Below, in pieces: positions 1-8,389 of a stretch of 64,000 nucleotides of DNA (positions are counted from its first letter, which is position 1; each line of letters opens with the position of its first letter). The notes beneath the pieces are model-generated. The model had not been told where the DNA came from. It worked only from the letters and a program-made list of their open reading frames with translations, and ran no database searches. The translations under genes were made by a program, and so were the position numbers. This DNA is from Pseudomonas entomophila (GTDB lineage: Bacteria; Pseudomonadota; Gammaproteobacteria; Pseudomonadales; Pseudomonadaceae), in the NCBI RefSeq assembly GCF_029193575.1, contig NZ_JARGCS010000046.1, positions 1 through 64,000 on the forward strand, given 5' to 3'.

Positions 1-1032
1 GCTGACGACAAGGTGCTGAACGTCTACAACTGGTCGGACTACATCGCGCCGGACACCATCGCCAAGTTCGAGAAGCAGACCGGCATCAAGGTCAAGTACG
101 ACGTCTTCGACAGCAACGAAACCCTGGAAGCCAAGCTGCTGGCCGGCAAGTCGGGCTACGACATCGTCGTGCCGTCGAACAACTTCCTGGCCAAGCAGAT
201 CAAGGCCGGTGTCTATGAGGAGCTCGACCGCTCCAAGCTGCCGAACTGGAAGAACCTCGACGAAGACCTGCTCAAGGCTGTCGGCGACGCCAGCGACAAA
301 GGCAACAAGCACGCCTTCCCGTACATGTGGGGCTCCATCGGCATCGGCTACAACCCGGCGAAGGTCAAGGCCGCGCTGGGCGTGGACAAGATCGACTCGT
401 GGGACGCCGTGTTCAAGCCGGAGAACATCGCCAAGCTCAAGAGCTGCGGCGTGAGCTTCCTCGACGCGCCGACCGAAATGCTTCCGGCTGCGCTGCACTA
501 CCTGGGCCTGCCGAGCGACAGCACCAAGAAGGAAGACCTGGCCGCCGCCGAGGCGCTGTTCCTGAAGGTCCGTCCTTCGATCACCTACTTCCACTCCTCC
601 AAGTACATCGGTGACCTGGCCAACGGCAACATCTGCGTGGCCGTTGGCTACTCGGGCGACCTGGAGCAGTCCAAGGCCCGCGCCCACGAAGCCGGCGACA
701 AGGTCAAGCTGGACTACGTCATTCCGAAAGAAGGCGCTGGTACCTTCTACGACATGGTCGCCATCCCCAAGGATGCCGAGCACAAGGAAGCCGCCTACCA
801 GTTCATGGACTTCCTGATGCAGCCTGAAGTCATGGCCGAGATCACCAACGCCGTGCGCTTCCCGAACGGCAACAAGGCCGCGACCCCGTTCGTCGACAAG
901 GACATCACCAGCGACCCGAGCATCTACCCGCCGGCGGAGGTGAAGCAGCAGCTGTATGCGATCGCCGCGCCTGACGCTGCCGCCCAGCGTGTGATCACTC
1001 GCAGCTGGACCAAGATCAAGTCGGGCAAGTAA
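1..1032 (+). CDS. spuD: Putrescine-binding periplasmic protein, SpuD/PotF type (5' end outside window)
   Basis: The reading frame is open from base 1, so start codon and signal peptide lie upstream; the first visible residues (ADDKVLNVYNWSDYIAP) look like the mature N-terminus just after signal cleavage. 343 residues are visible, ending in SWTKIKSGK, which is how the Pseudomonas SpuD putrescine receptor ends as I remember it. Family features seen are YNWSDYI near the N-terminus, LLAGKSGYD, PYMWGSIGIGYNP, and the ligand-pocket stretch YFHSSKYIGDLANGNICVA. The protein would capture putrescine in the periplasm for a PotGHI/SpuFGH-type ABC importer. No transporter subunits follow; copy A of the twin element starts 10 bases after the stop. 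The polyamine family is confident; preference for putrescine over spermidine is inferred. Confidence 0.85.
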   Translation, partial: ADDKVLNVYNWSDYIAPDTIAKFEKQTGIKVKYDVFDSNETLEAKLLAGKSGYDIVVPSNNFLAKQIKAGVYEELDRSKLPNWKNLDEDLLKAVGDASDKGNKHAFPYMWGSIGIGYNPAKVKAALGVDKIDSWDAVFKPENIAKLKSCGVSFLDAPTEMLPAALHYLGLPSDSTKKEDLAAAEALFLKVRPSITYFHSSKYIGDLANGNICVAVGYSGDLEQSKARAHEAGDKVKLDYVIPKEGAGTFYDMVAIPKDAEHKEAAYQFMDFLMQPEVMAEITNAVRFPNGNKAATPFVDKDITSDPSIYPPAEVKQQLYAIAAPDAAAQRVITRSWTKIKSGK

Positions 1033-1042
1033 TAAACGCGAA

Positions 1043-1195
1043 CATTTCGAGCAAGCACAATGCTTGCGACGAGCAGTGTTTTGAAGTCGTACGTTATTCT
1101 TGCTACGCCTGCAACGGTTGAAAGCCAGGGCGCCGCGCTAATGCCAGTCAGTCACGCTGACTGGCATTTTCATTTTCGGGTGAGGTACTTCGCAG
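1043..1195 (+). repeat. Twin element copy A (structured, terminator-ended)
   Basis: This 153 bp segment is about 86% identical by hand alignment to bases 1793-1944. It starts with a hairpin (GCAAGC 1051-1056, loop 1057-1061, GCTTGC 1062-1067) and holds a strong terminator hairpin at 1141-1176. Both stems are identical in copy B while the loops differ, and most substitutions between copies are transitions. It lies 10 bases after the stop of the putrescine-binding protein gene, so it could be that gene's 3' UTR or an independent small RNA. I do not recognise a named RNA family. Confidence 0.6.
1141..1176 (+). terminator. Rho-independent terminator in copy A
   Basis: Perfect 11 bp stem ATGCCAGTCAG (1141-1151) / CTGACTGGCAT (1157-1167) with a 5-base loop, followed by TTTTCATTTTC. 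The T-rich side is on the plus strand, so it ends transcription from the binding-protein gene and/or from the element itself. Confidence 0.85.
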
Positions 1196-1289
1196 GTACG
1201 AGAACGTAAAAAACTCTAGCGCAACTGTTCGCAACCGCCGTGCCGAGCCGGTATGGTGCGAACACATTCACAACGTGATGGAGTGCCCC

Positions 1290-1730
1290 ATGAGCCTTTA
1301 CGGCGATTATGATTCGCAGAACATCTTTGCCAAGATCATCCGCGGCGAATTACCTTGCTACAAGCTGCATGAAGACGACGATGTGCTGGTTTTTCTGGAT
1401 TTGTTTCCGCAGTCGTTCGGTCACACCCTGCTTATCCCCAAGCACGCCAAGGCCCGAAACCTGCTGGAGCTCGACGCCGACAGCCTGACCAAACTGACCC
1501 TGGCGGTGCAGAAGGTAGCCCGCGTGCTGACTGACGAACTGCAGCCCGACGGTGTGCAGATCGCCCAGTTCAACGGCGCGGCCGCAGGGCAGACCGTGTT
1601 TCATATCCATATGCACGTGATTCCACGTTTCAGCGAGCAGGCGCTGCAGAGTCACGCGGGTGGCAAGGCCGACCCGGCCGAGCTGGAGAAGCTGCAGGCC
1701 AGACTGGTGAAGCGCTTCCAGAGCGCGTGA
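1290..1730 (+). CDS. HIT-family nucleotide hydrolase/transferase
   Basis: 146-residue protein of the histidine-triad superfamily, which hydrolyses or transfers nucleotidyl groups in the cytoplasm (AMP-amidates, dinucleoside polyphosphates). The catalytic signature HIHMHVIP is present near residue 105, preceded by QFNGAAAGQTVF, and the N-terminal NIFAKIIRGELPCYK matches the Hint/HinT pattern. The ATG at 1290 was chosen because GGAG lies 7 bases upstream; an in-frame ATG at 1275 would add five residues. The gene stands alone between the two copies of the repeat element, so it may have been moved together with one of them. The physiological substrate cannot be told from sequence. Confidence 0.85.
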   Translation: MSLYGDYDSQNIFAKIIRGELPCYKLHEDDDVLVFLDLFPQSFGHTLLIPKHAKARNLLELDADSLTKLTLAVQKVARVLTDELQPDGVQIAQFNGAAAGQTVFHIHMHVIPRFSEQALQSHAGGKADPAELEKLQARLVKRFQSA

Positions 1731-1792
1731 TGGGTACCCGATGAGGCCCAACAGGACCGGCTCTAGTGTGGTGTTTCAGAGGTACCCCTTAG

Positions 1793-1944
1793 CATTTCGA
1801 GCAAGCAAACGCTTGCAACGAGCAGCGCTTTGAAGGCCTACATTGTTTTTGCTGCGCCTGTAGCGATTGAAAACCAGGGCGTCGTGCTGATGCCAGTCAG
1901 TCAAGCTGACTGGCATTTTCATTTTCGGGGGAGGCACTTCGCAG
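1793..1944 (+). repeat. Twin element copy B (structured, terminator-ended)
   Basis: Second copy of the element at 1043-1195, in the same orientation. The 5' hairpin GCAAGC (1801-1806) / GCTTGC (1811-1816) keeps its stem but has a 4-base loop in place of 5. The terminator hairpin is identical except for one loop base. It sits between the HIT gene and the convergent LysR gene, at the edge of the accessory block that runs to about 10.25 kb. Confidence 0.6.
1890..1926 (+). terminator. Rho-independent terminator in copy B
   Basis: Stem ATGCCAGTCAG (1890-1900) / CTGACTGGCAT (1906-1916), loop TCAAG, then TTTCATTTTC. It would end transcription of the HIT gene and/or the element, and insulates them from the convergent LysR gene. 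Confidence 0.85.
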
Positions 1945-1994
1945 ATTGCTTCAACGGCTCGTGCTGCCGGTGCGCTAGGTTTCCCGGATGCCAC

Positions 1995-2888
1995 TCAAGC
2001 GGGAGGCGACAGGGCAACGACCTTCTCCTTTACAAACGCTAGAAACGCCGAGGTCAATCGTGAGGCAACCGTTTGTTCAGAGGTCGCAATGCCGTACTCA
2101 AAGTCAATTTCAGGCTCAAAGGGAAGCACTGTAACTTTGTCTGCGAGCGTATCGGCCACCGCGGGATCGATGATAGAAACGCCGGCGCCAAAACTGACCA
2201 GGGAGGCGATGACGGTCGATTGCTGGCATTCAATGTTAAGGCGGCGCTCCACTTGGTAACTCGCAAAGAGTTCATCAACGATGCGTCGGGTGTCCAGTTC
2301 TTGAGGGTATGAAATGAACGACTCACCGGCCAAGTCTTCCGGCGTGATGCGCGCACGGCCCGCTAACGGGTGGCCGATCGGCAGAATGCAACGCATGGGC
2401 GCCGTGAACAGTCGCTCGAGTTTTATGCCGGGTTGCCAAGTGGTGTAAGTCACGAAGCCCACGTCACATTGTTCGTTGGCCACCATTTCACTGACGGTCT
2501 TGGTGCCATGAATGCTTAGGATCACCGTCACCCCTTCATGCAGCGCCATGAATTCCGAGATCCAGGCGGGCAACAATCCTGCGGCCAGGGCGGGGGCGCA
2601 ACAAACGGTCAGGGCGCCTTTGTTCAGTGACCGTATCTGACGGGCGGCATGGGCAATCCGTTCGACCCCGACAAACGAACGTTCCACTTCGCGATACAGC
2701 AGTTCGGCATCGGCCGTTGGGAACAAGCGAGCCTTCTCCCGTACGAACAGCTTGAAGCCGACGTCCTCTTCCAGATCCGCGATCAACCGGGTTACAGCGG
2801 GTTGAGTCACACTCATCATCTCTGCGGCGCTGGTGATCGAGTGCCTGATCATCACCGCGCGAAACGCCTCCAGCTGCCTGTTTTTCAT
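1995..2888 (-). CDS. LysR-family transcriptional regulator of the oxidase/transporter operon
   Basis: 297 residues, the usual LysR length. The N-terminal winged helix-turn-helix covers residues 1-60 (LEAFRAVMIRHSITSAAEMM, then TQPAVTRLIADLEEDVG), followed by the linker helix and a LysR substrate-binding domain (about 90-290). The gene is divergent from the importer/dehydrogenase operon, the standard layout for a LysR regulator that controls the facing operon and itself in response to the substrate. The HTH resembles NocR/OccR-type regulators of opine use, but that resemblance is a weak judgement by eye. Inducer unknown. Confidence 0.85.
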   Translation of the reverse strand: MKNRQLEAFRAVMIRHSITSAAEMMSVTQPAVTRLIADLEEDVGFKLFVREKARLFPTADAELLYREVERSFVGVERIAHAARQIRSLNKGALTVCCAPALAAGLLPAWISEFMALHEGVTVILSIHGTKTVSEMVANEQCDVGFVTYTTWQPGIKLERLFTAPMRCILPIGHPLAGRARITPEDLAGESFISYPQELDTRRIVDELFASYQVERRLNIECQQSTVIASLVSFGAGVSIIDPAVADTLADKVTVLPFEPEIDFEYGIATSEQTVASRLTSAFLAFVKEKVVALSPPA

Positions 2889-3006
2889 CCCGTTTTATTC
2901 TCATTACATTTCGACATTCGTTTCCATGTATTTCTGCCGATTTCGATGACGGCACCTATACAGTAACCGAAAATATTCGCGATAGCGCCTGGAAAAACCA
3001 TCACAT

Positions 3007-3035
3007 TTGGACATGGATTTCGCCTGAATTGTAAT
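3007..3035 (+). promoter_or_regulatory. Candidate sigma70 promoter of the importer/dehydrogenase operon
   Basis: TTGGAC (3007-3012), 17-base spacer, TGTAAT (3030-3035), about 85 bases upstream of the binding-protein start at 3119. The 230 bp divergent space (2889-3118) is AT-richer than the flanks. The region 2952-2991 holds imperfect arms GGCACCTAT ... ATAGCGCC that could be a LysR site, but the match is weak. Confidence 0.4.
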
Positions 3036-3118
3036 TGGACCTGCCGGTGTCAATTGCAGACACTGAGGCTGCCCGGCAGGTGCGGGCATCGACAGCGGTA
3101 CTCATATCAGGAGTCAAC

Positions 3119-4150
3119 ATGACCAGAAAGTTTACCCCCGCACTCGTAGTGGCGTCGTTGTTCGCCAGCCACGCCCATGCCGAGCAATTCACACTTTACG
3201 TCGCCGCGTTCGGCGGCTCGTTCGAGCAATTGCTCAAGACGCAGATCGTCCCGCCGTTCGAGAAAATGACCGGTAGCAAAGTGATCCTGGTACCGGGCGA
3301 TACCACTACCACCCTGGCACGCATGCAGGCACAGAAAGGCAAGCAAACGCTGGATGTAGCCTTCCTGGATGATGGCCCGATGTCACAAGCGGCGAAGTTG
3401 GATTATTGCGAGAAACTGACCGACGCGCCGATCTACAAAGACCTGCATGAAGCTGCACATTTCAAAAGCAACAAAGCCGTGACCATTGGTTTGGACGGTA
3501 CTGGCATTGTCTACAATGAGCGCGTCTTTGCCGCCAAGGGCTGGGCGCCACCTACGTCGTGGAAAGATCTGCAAAACCCCTTGTACAAGGGGCACGTGCA
3601 ATTTCCCAGCATCACAAATGGCTACGGCATTGAAAGCCTGGTGATGTTCGCACGCCTCAATGGCGGCAGCGAGCAGAACATCGAGCCAGGTTTTGTCGCG
3701 ATAAAAAACAGCGTGGCACCTAACGTTCTGTCCTTCGATCCATCGCCGGGCAAAATTTCCGAGCTGTTTCAGAACGACAGCCTCTGGATTGGCGCCTGGG
3801 GTGCAGGCCGCACCCAATCACTGCGCAATCAAGGTGTACCAGTGAAATTCGTCGCACCCAAGGAAGGTGTGATGGCATTGGGCCTAAGCGTTTGTCCGGT
3901 GAAACACGACACCGTCAATGCATTGGCCCAGAAGTTCGTTCAATACACCTTGACCCCGCAGGTGCAGGCACTGTTTGCCGCTGAAGAGGGTGTGGCACCG
4001 GTCAACAAGCATACCGAGCTACCGCCCGACGTACAGGCGAAGATACCTGACAACGCAACCGTGGCGGCGATGTTGAGTATCGATTGGGACATCATCAATG
4101 CCATGCGCCCCACCTGGATACAGCAGTGGAATCGCCAGATCGAGCAATGA
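3119..4150 (+). CDS. Periplasmic substrate-binding protein, polyamine/opine-type ABC importer
   Basis: 343 residues with a Sec signal peptide (MTRKFTPALVVASLFASHAHA, cut before EQF). Family 1 solute-binding protein of the PotD/PotF kind: FTLYVAAFGGSFEQ at the mature N-terminus, LDVAFLDDGPM, and a PTSWKDLQNPLYKGHV segment typical of the group. The ATG at 3119 follows a good Shine-Dalgarno (CAGGAGTC). First gene of an operon with ATPase, two permeases and the dehydrogenase genes, so it probably delivers the dehydrogenase substrate. Compared with the spuD-type protein at the start of the window it lacks the YNWSDYI polyamine motif, which argues for a different ligand. Confidence 0.85.
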   Translation: MTRKFTPALVVASLFASHAHAEQFTLYVAAFGGSFEQLLKTQIVPPFEKMTGSKVILVPGDTTTTLARMQAQKGKQTLDVAFLDDGPMSQAAKLDYCEKLTDAPIYKDLHEAAHFKSNKAVTIGLDGTGIVYNERVFAAKGWAPPTSWKDLQNPLYKGHVQFPSITNGYGIESLVMFARLNGGSEQNIEPGFVAIKNSVAPNVLSFDPSPGKISELFQNDSLWIGAWGAGRTQSLRNQGVPVKFVAPKEGVMALGLSVCPVKHDTVNALAQKFVQYTLTPQVQALFAAEEGVAPVNKHTELPPDVQAKIPDNATVAAMLSIDWDIINAMRPTWIQQWNRQIEQ

Positions 4151-4228
4151 TATTCGCGGCCCAGGCAGGACTTTCATCTTGCCTGAGCCTGCACGCGCCC
4201 GCCCAAGCGAACAGTGAGTCTAATAAAA

Positions 4229-5311
4229 ATGAGCTATTTGAGTATCGAAGGCCTGAGCAAGTCGTATGGCGACTTGACCGTCCTGCATGGCGTCAATCTG
4301 AGCGTCGAGCAGGGTGAGTTCATCTCACTATTGGGGCCTTCAGGTTGTGGCAAGACCACGACCTTGCAAATGATCGCCGGCTTCATCGACCCTAGCCAGG
4401 GAGATATCCGTCTGCAAGGCCAATCGTTGTTAGGTCGGCCTCCCGCACAGCGCGGCTTGGGCATGGTCTTTCAAAGCTACGCATTGTTCGCGCACATGAC
4501 CGTTCGGGAAAACATTGACTTCGGTCTGCAGATGCGGGGGGTGTCACGCAACGAGCGAACGCGTCAGGTCACTCAATCCCTTGAACTGGTGCAGCTGGGC
4601 GCCCACGGCGACAAGTTTCCTCGTGACTTGTCCGGTGGTCAGCGCCAACGCGTCGCATTGGCCCGCGCCCTGATCATCAAGCCGCCGTTGTTGTTGCTCG
4701 ATGAGCCGCTTTCCAACTTGGATGCCAAGCTGCGTCACGACATGCAAACCGAACTGCGCAGCATCCAGCGTCAGGTGGGAACCACGACGATCATGGTCAC
4801 CCACGATCAAGACGAAGCCCTGGCGATGAGTGACCGTGTCGCGTTGTTGAACCGGGGTCGAATCGTGCGTTTCGACAAGCCCAACCATTTATACGACGAT
4901 CCGCGATCGCACTTCGCCGCCCATTTCATTGGCGGTGCCAATCTACTCGAGGGCGAAATCGTGCTGCAGGACGGCCAGCGACAGTTTGTTTGTGGTTCGG
5001 GCACCCTGACACTGGACACTGAGTTGCCGTGTGGCCGTGCAACCTTTTCGTTGCGGCCCGAGCGTATTGACTTGGTTGAAGGCCCTGCGGCCGTTCTCAA
5101 CGGAAACGTCGTGGGCTGTGTGTTCAAGGGCAATTGCTGGCTGGTCACGGTGATGACAGAACTGGGGCGGCTGCAAGTCCTGTGCGCCAATCGCGGTCAG
5201 GCGACTGTGCTGCCAGGCTCGCAAGTGGGTTTGTCTTGGGAGCCTTCAGCCCTGCGCCATGTGGTCTCGCCCAGTGAGTTGCCGCCCGCACAGGTCGGGG
5301 TAGCGCAATGA
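4229..5311 (+). CDS. ABC transporter ATP-binding protein, PotA-like
   Basis: 360 residues. Walker A GPSGCGKTTT (about 36-45), Q-loop in FQSYALFAHM, signature LSGGQRQRVALARAL, Walker B LLLLDEPLSNLD, H-loop VTHDQDEAL, then a C-terminal TOBE-type regulatory domain (from about 270). This drives uptake of the substrate bound by the preceding periplasmic protein. The ATG at 4229 was preferred to the GTG at 4214 because GTGAG stands about 10 bases upstream. Its stop overlaps the next start by 4 bases (ATGA), so the genes are translationally coupled. Confidence 0.9.
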   Translation: MSYLSIEGLSKSYGDLTVLHGVNLSVEQGEFISLLGPSGCGKTTTLQMIAGFIDPSQGDIRLQGQSLLGRPPAQRGLGMVFQSYALFAHMTVRENIDFGLQMRGVSRNERTRQVTQSLELVQLGAHGDKFPRDLSGGQRQRVALARALIIKPPLLLLDEPLSNLDAKLRHDMQTELRSIQRQVGTTTIMVTHDQDEALAMSDRVALLNRGRIVRFDKPNHLYDDPRSHFAAHFIGGANLLEGEIVLQDGQRQFVCGSGTLTLDTELPCGRATFSLRPERIDLVEGPAAVLNGNVVGCVFKGNCWLVTVMTELGRLQVLCANRGQATVLPGSQVGLSWEPSALRHVVSPSELPPAQVGVAQ

Positions 5312-6207
5312 CCCATTCATCCGTATCGATCCCCCGTCGCCGGGCTTTCGAGTTCAGCAGCCGAGCGCTGTTGCTCTTGCTGCCAGCCAGCCTGTTGTTC
5401 ATGGCGCTGCTGATCATTCCGATGTTGATGACTGGCGAACTGAGCCTGCATGGTTTCGACACTGCAACCAGCGACGTGCTGGCGACGCGCTCCTGGCACA
5501 ACTATGAACGGGTGCTGTTCGACCCCTACTACCAAACCATTTTCCTGCGCACCCTTGGTCTGGCGTTGGCGGTAACCGTGGGCGCCCTGGTGTTGGGTGT
5601 GCCTGAGGCTTACATCATTTTTCGGATGCGGCCACGTTGGCGCGCGTTTTTTCTGATCATGACCCTTGCGCCGTTATTGATCTCGGCCGTGGTGCGGACG
5701 CTGGGCTGGTCAATCCTGCTGAGTCAGAACGGGGTCGTTTCCAGCGCCCTGGTGTGGCTGGGTCTTGTAGACGGCAACGCGCAGATGCTGTTCTCGTTTT
5801 GGGCGGTGGTCGTTGTCCTGATCCATGCGCTGGTGCCGCTGGTGATCTTATCGGTGTGGACCTCGCTGCAAGGCATTGACCCGCAAAGCTGCAATGCCGC
5901 GCTTAGCCTGGGAGCCGGACCGGTGACAGTCTGGCGGCGCATCGTCTTACCGCAAATCCTGCCCGGCGTGCTATCCGGCAGCCTGATGACCTTCGCCCTC
6001 AGCGCGAGTGCGTTCGCCACGCCTGCGCTGATCGGTGGCAGACGTGTAAAAGTCGCGGCCACAGCGGCCTACGATGAATTTCTCAACACCTTGAACTGGC
6101 CTGTCGGCGCGACCATCGCCGTCCTCCTGCTACTGCTCAACATGCTGGTCATCGGCGTGTACGGCAAGCTGGTCGAGCGCCGAATTCAACGTCGCCTGGG
6201 GCGCTGA
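5308..6207 (+). CDS. ABC transporter permease, PotB-like
   Basis: 299 residues with about six membrane helices (first near residue 25: LLLLLPASLLFMALLIIPML). It carries the EAA-type loop of binding-protein-dependent permeases (NAALSLGAGPVTVWRRIVLPQ, with the conserved G and the LPQ end), which docks the ATPase. Partner of the next permease in a heterodimeric inner-membrane channel. Starts inside the stop of the ATPase gene; the next start follows after 1 base. Confidence 0.88.
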   Translation: MTHSSVSIPRRRAFEFSSRALLLLLPASLLFMALLIIPMLMTGELSLHGFDTATSDVLATRSWHNYERVLFDPYYQTIFLRTLGLALAVTVGALVLGVPEAYIIFRMRPRWRAFFLIMTLAPLLISAVVRTLGWSILLSQNGVVSSALVWLGLVDGNAQMLFSFWAVVVVLIHALVPLVILSVWTSLQGIDPQSCNAALSLGAGPVTVWRRIVLPQILPGVLSGSLMTFALSASAFATPALIGGRRVKVAATAAYDEFLNTLNWPVGATIAVLLLLLNMLVIGVYGKLVERRIQRRLGR

Positions 6208-6208
6208 C

Positions 6209-7003
6209 ATGAACAAGAACGGATGGTTTGCGCTGGTTTTTCATGGCCTGTTTTCGGTGTTTCTGGCGGCACCACTGATCATCGTCTGCCTGGTCGCCTT
6301 TACCCCGGAGAACATGCTGAGCGTCCCCACATCGCACTTTTCCACACGCTGGTTTGTGGCACTGTTCAATGACCACGCTTTCATCACGGCGTTCTGCAAC
6401 AGCATGGGCCTGGCAACGCTTTCCGCCACGGGGGCAGTGCTGTTGGGCGTGCCCGCCGCATTGGGTCTGATGCGGTATTCGTTCCCCGGCCGGGCCGTGT
6501 TGAACGGCTTGTTGTTGTCGCCGCTGATGATTCCACCCGTGGTACTCGGGGTCGCGTTGTTGCGCCTGTTCAGTGAATTTGGCGCCAACGGCTCGTTCAC
6601 CTCGCTGGTTCTAGCCCATGTGATGCTGATCTTTCCCTATTCACTGCGTCTGATCATGGCGTCGATGGTGAGCCTGTCCCGTGAACCGGAACATGCGGCG
6701 ATGTCGCTGGGCGCCAGTACCTGGACAACCTTTCGCCGCATCACGCTGCCAGCACTGCTCCCCGGCATCTTCGGCGGTTGGGTCCTGGCCTTTGCGAGCA
6801 GTTTCGACGAGCTGACCGCCACCATTTTCCTCGCCTCTCCGGCGACGATCACGTTGCCGGTGCGCATCTACATGAGCATGACCGAAACCATCGATCCCCT
6901 GGTGGCGGCGATCGCGGTCGTGATCATCGCGGTCACGATCGGCTTGATGTTCGTGCTTGATCGCGTGGTGGGGCTAGACAAAGTTCTGATGGGGAAAAAC
7001 TGA
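6209..7003 (+). CDS. ABC transporter permease, PotC-like
   Basis: 264 residues, about six membrane helices, EAA loop HAAMSLGASTWTTFRRITLP. PotC-type permeases pair with PotB-type permeases in spermidine/putrescine/opine importers, as here. Its TGA shares one base with the ATG of the FAD protein that follows, so transport and oxidation genes are read as one unit. Confidence 0.88.
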   Translation: MNKNGWFALVFHGLFSVFLAAPLIIVCLVAFTPENMLSVPTSHFSTRWFVALFNDHAFITAFCNSMGLATLSATGAVLLGVPAALGLMRYSFPGRAVLNGLLLSPLMIPPVVLGVALLRLFSEFGANGSFTSLVLAHVMLIFPYSLRLIMASMVSLSREPEHAAMSLGASTWTTFRRITLPALLPGIFGGWVLAFASSFDELTATIFLASPATITLPVRIYMSMTETIDPLVAAIAVVIIAVTIGLMFVLDRVVGLDKVLMGKN

Positions 7004-8103
7004 TGAAGAACGACTACGACTACGTGGTGGTGGGTGGAGGGTTGGTCGGGATGGCCATCGCTTACGGACTGGCCAAGCGAGGGGTCAGCACCCTGGTACT
7101 CGATGGCGAAGATTCCAGCGTGCGCGCCGCCCGGGGCAACTTTGGGCTGGTCTGGGTGTCGAGCAAAGGTTCGCGGCAGATCGACTATGCGCGCTGGTCA
7201 TTGGAGTCCTCGCAATTGTGGCCGGGCTTCTGCCAGGAGCTGGAAGACGCCGGCGGCATGAAGCTGGGGTACGAAAAACCCGGTGGAATCATGATCGCCA
7301 TGAACGAGGAAAGCCTGGCCAATAGCGCGGCGGCGCTGGAAAAGCTCCATGCGCAAGATAGTCGCTTGAGTTATGAAGTGCTTGATCACGGGCAATTGAA
7401 ACAGCGCATTCCCGCCATAGGGCCGGAGGTGACAGGCGCAGTTTATTCGCCCCACGACGGGCATGTCAGCCCGCTTTATACCTTGCGCTGCCTGTTCGCG
7501 GCGTTTGAACGCGTCGGGGGCGTCTATCGATCGGATGCGCGGGTCGATTTGATCGTCCCGCGCGACGGCGGCTTCCGGCTGACCGCCGGCCAGCAGACGT
7601 TCGATGCAGGGAAGGTGGTGCTCTGCGCCGGCCTCGGCAATCGTGCGCTGGCACCGATGGTCGGCCTGCGCGCGCCGGTGGTGCCGTTGCGTGGGCAAAT
7701 TCTGGTCACAGAGCGGGTGCAACGCTTTCTGGATTACCCGACGCTCTCCGTCCGTCAAACCGCCGAGGGCTCGTTGCTGCTGGGGGACTCCGCCGAAGAC
7801 GTGGATATGGATGACGGCGTGACGCCAGGCATCATTGCGCACATCGCGCAAAAAGCCATCGCGCCGTTTCCGCTGCTCAAGAACGTGCGTGTGGTGCGGG
7901 CTTGGGGCTCGTTGCGGATCATGACCCCCGACAGCATGCCGGTTTACGAAGAGTCGCTCGCGCACCCCGGGGCGTTTGTTGCCTTGTGCCACAGCGGCGT
8001 CACGCTGGCGGCCGCGCATTGCGAAAAACTCGTGCCCTGGCTCATGGGTGCTCCTCGTCCCTCACTTCTCGACTACTTCTATGCCAAACGTTTCGCTGTT
8101 TAG
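7003..8103 (+). CDS. FAD-dependent amino-acid/opine dehydrogenase, beta-type subunit (DAO fold, HcnC-like)
   Basis: 366 residues. N-terminal dinucleotide fold VVVGGGLVGMAIAYGLAKRG (about 8-27) of the DadA/GlyOx/DAO superfamily and a C-terminal FAD-contact segment with HSGVTLAAAHCEKLV. This is the catalytic flavin subunit that oxidises an amine or amino-acid C-N bond in complexes such as HcnABC, nopaline/octopine oxidases and the hydroxyproline dehydrogenase of pseudomonads. The order here is beta, small iron-sulfur subunit, then alpha. The next gene starts 22 bases inside this one. Which substrate is oxidised cannot be read from the sequence. Confidence 0.85.
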   Translation: MKNDYDYVVVGGGLVGMAIAYGLAKRGVSTLVLDGEDSSVRAARGNFGLVWVSSKGSRQIDYARWSLESSQLWPGFCQELEDAGGMKLGYEKPGGIMIAMNEESLANSAAALEKLHAQDSRLSYEVLDHGQLKQRIPAIGPEVTGAVYSPHDGHVSPLYTLRCLFAAFERVGGVYRSDARVDLIVPRDGGFRLTAGQQTFDAGKVVLCAGLGNRALAPMVGLRAPVVPLRGQILVTERVQRFLDYPTLSVRQTAEGSLLLGDSAEDVDMDDGVTPGIIAHIAQKAIAPFPLLKNVRVVRAWGSLRIMTPDSMPVYEESLAHPGAFVALCHSGVTLAAAHCEKLVPWLMGAPRPSLLDYFYAKRFAV

Positions 8104-8389
8104 CGCGCTCGCCGCTGCGCCAGCCGCCCAGGTCTCAATCCTGATCAATGACCGCCCCTTCAGCGTGCCGAACTACATGACGGTCGCCGCTGCGCTGCTG
8201 AGCGTGGGTGTGACTCATCTGCGGGAAACGCCGGTGTCGAATGCGCCACGGGCGCCGTTTTGCATGATGGGAGCGTGTTTCGAATGCCTCGTGGAGATTG
8301 ACGGTGTGCCCAATCAACAGGCCTGCATGACGCTGGTGCAGCCTGGAATGAAGATCCGATCGATGATCGGTGCCAGGAGTCTGAAATGA
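8081..8389 (+). CDS. [2Fe-2S] ferredoxin-like small subunit of the dehydrogenase (HcnA-like)
   Basis: 102 residues with ATG at 8081, placed so that the product begins MPNVSLFSAL and has the usual length of about 100 for this subunit. The plant-ferredoxin type cluster motif is seen as C-x4-C-x2-C in FCMMGACFEC (about 60-69), with a fourth Cys in NQQACMT. In the family this subunit shuttles electrons between the two flavin subunits. It overlaps the preceding gene by 22-23 bases and the next by 4. A longer in-frame extension upstream is open but encodes an atypical Arg/Trp-rich sequence and is not preferred. Confidence 0.85.
   Translation: MPNVSLFSALAAAPAAQVSILINDRPFSVPNYMTVAAALLSVGVTHLRETPVSNAPRAPFCMMGACFECLVEIDGVPNQQACMTLVQPGMKIRSMIGARSLK

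Noticed and set aside
1043..1944. Small peptide frames through both repeat copies, for example MPVSQADWHFHFR on the plus strand and a minus-strand frame ending at 1776
   Set aside because: The 19 substitutions between the copies are spread over all three codon phases (8, 6, 5), one copy is interrupted by a stop in each of the candidate minus and plus frames, and the stems alone explain the conservation.
7976..8080. Longer N-terminus for the small iron-sulfur subunit
   Set aside because: The extension encodes a Trp/Arg/Ser-rich stretch unlike the family and overlaps the preceding gene by 128 bases; the ATG at 8081 gives the family length.
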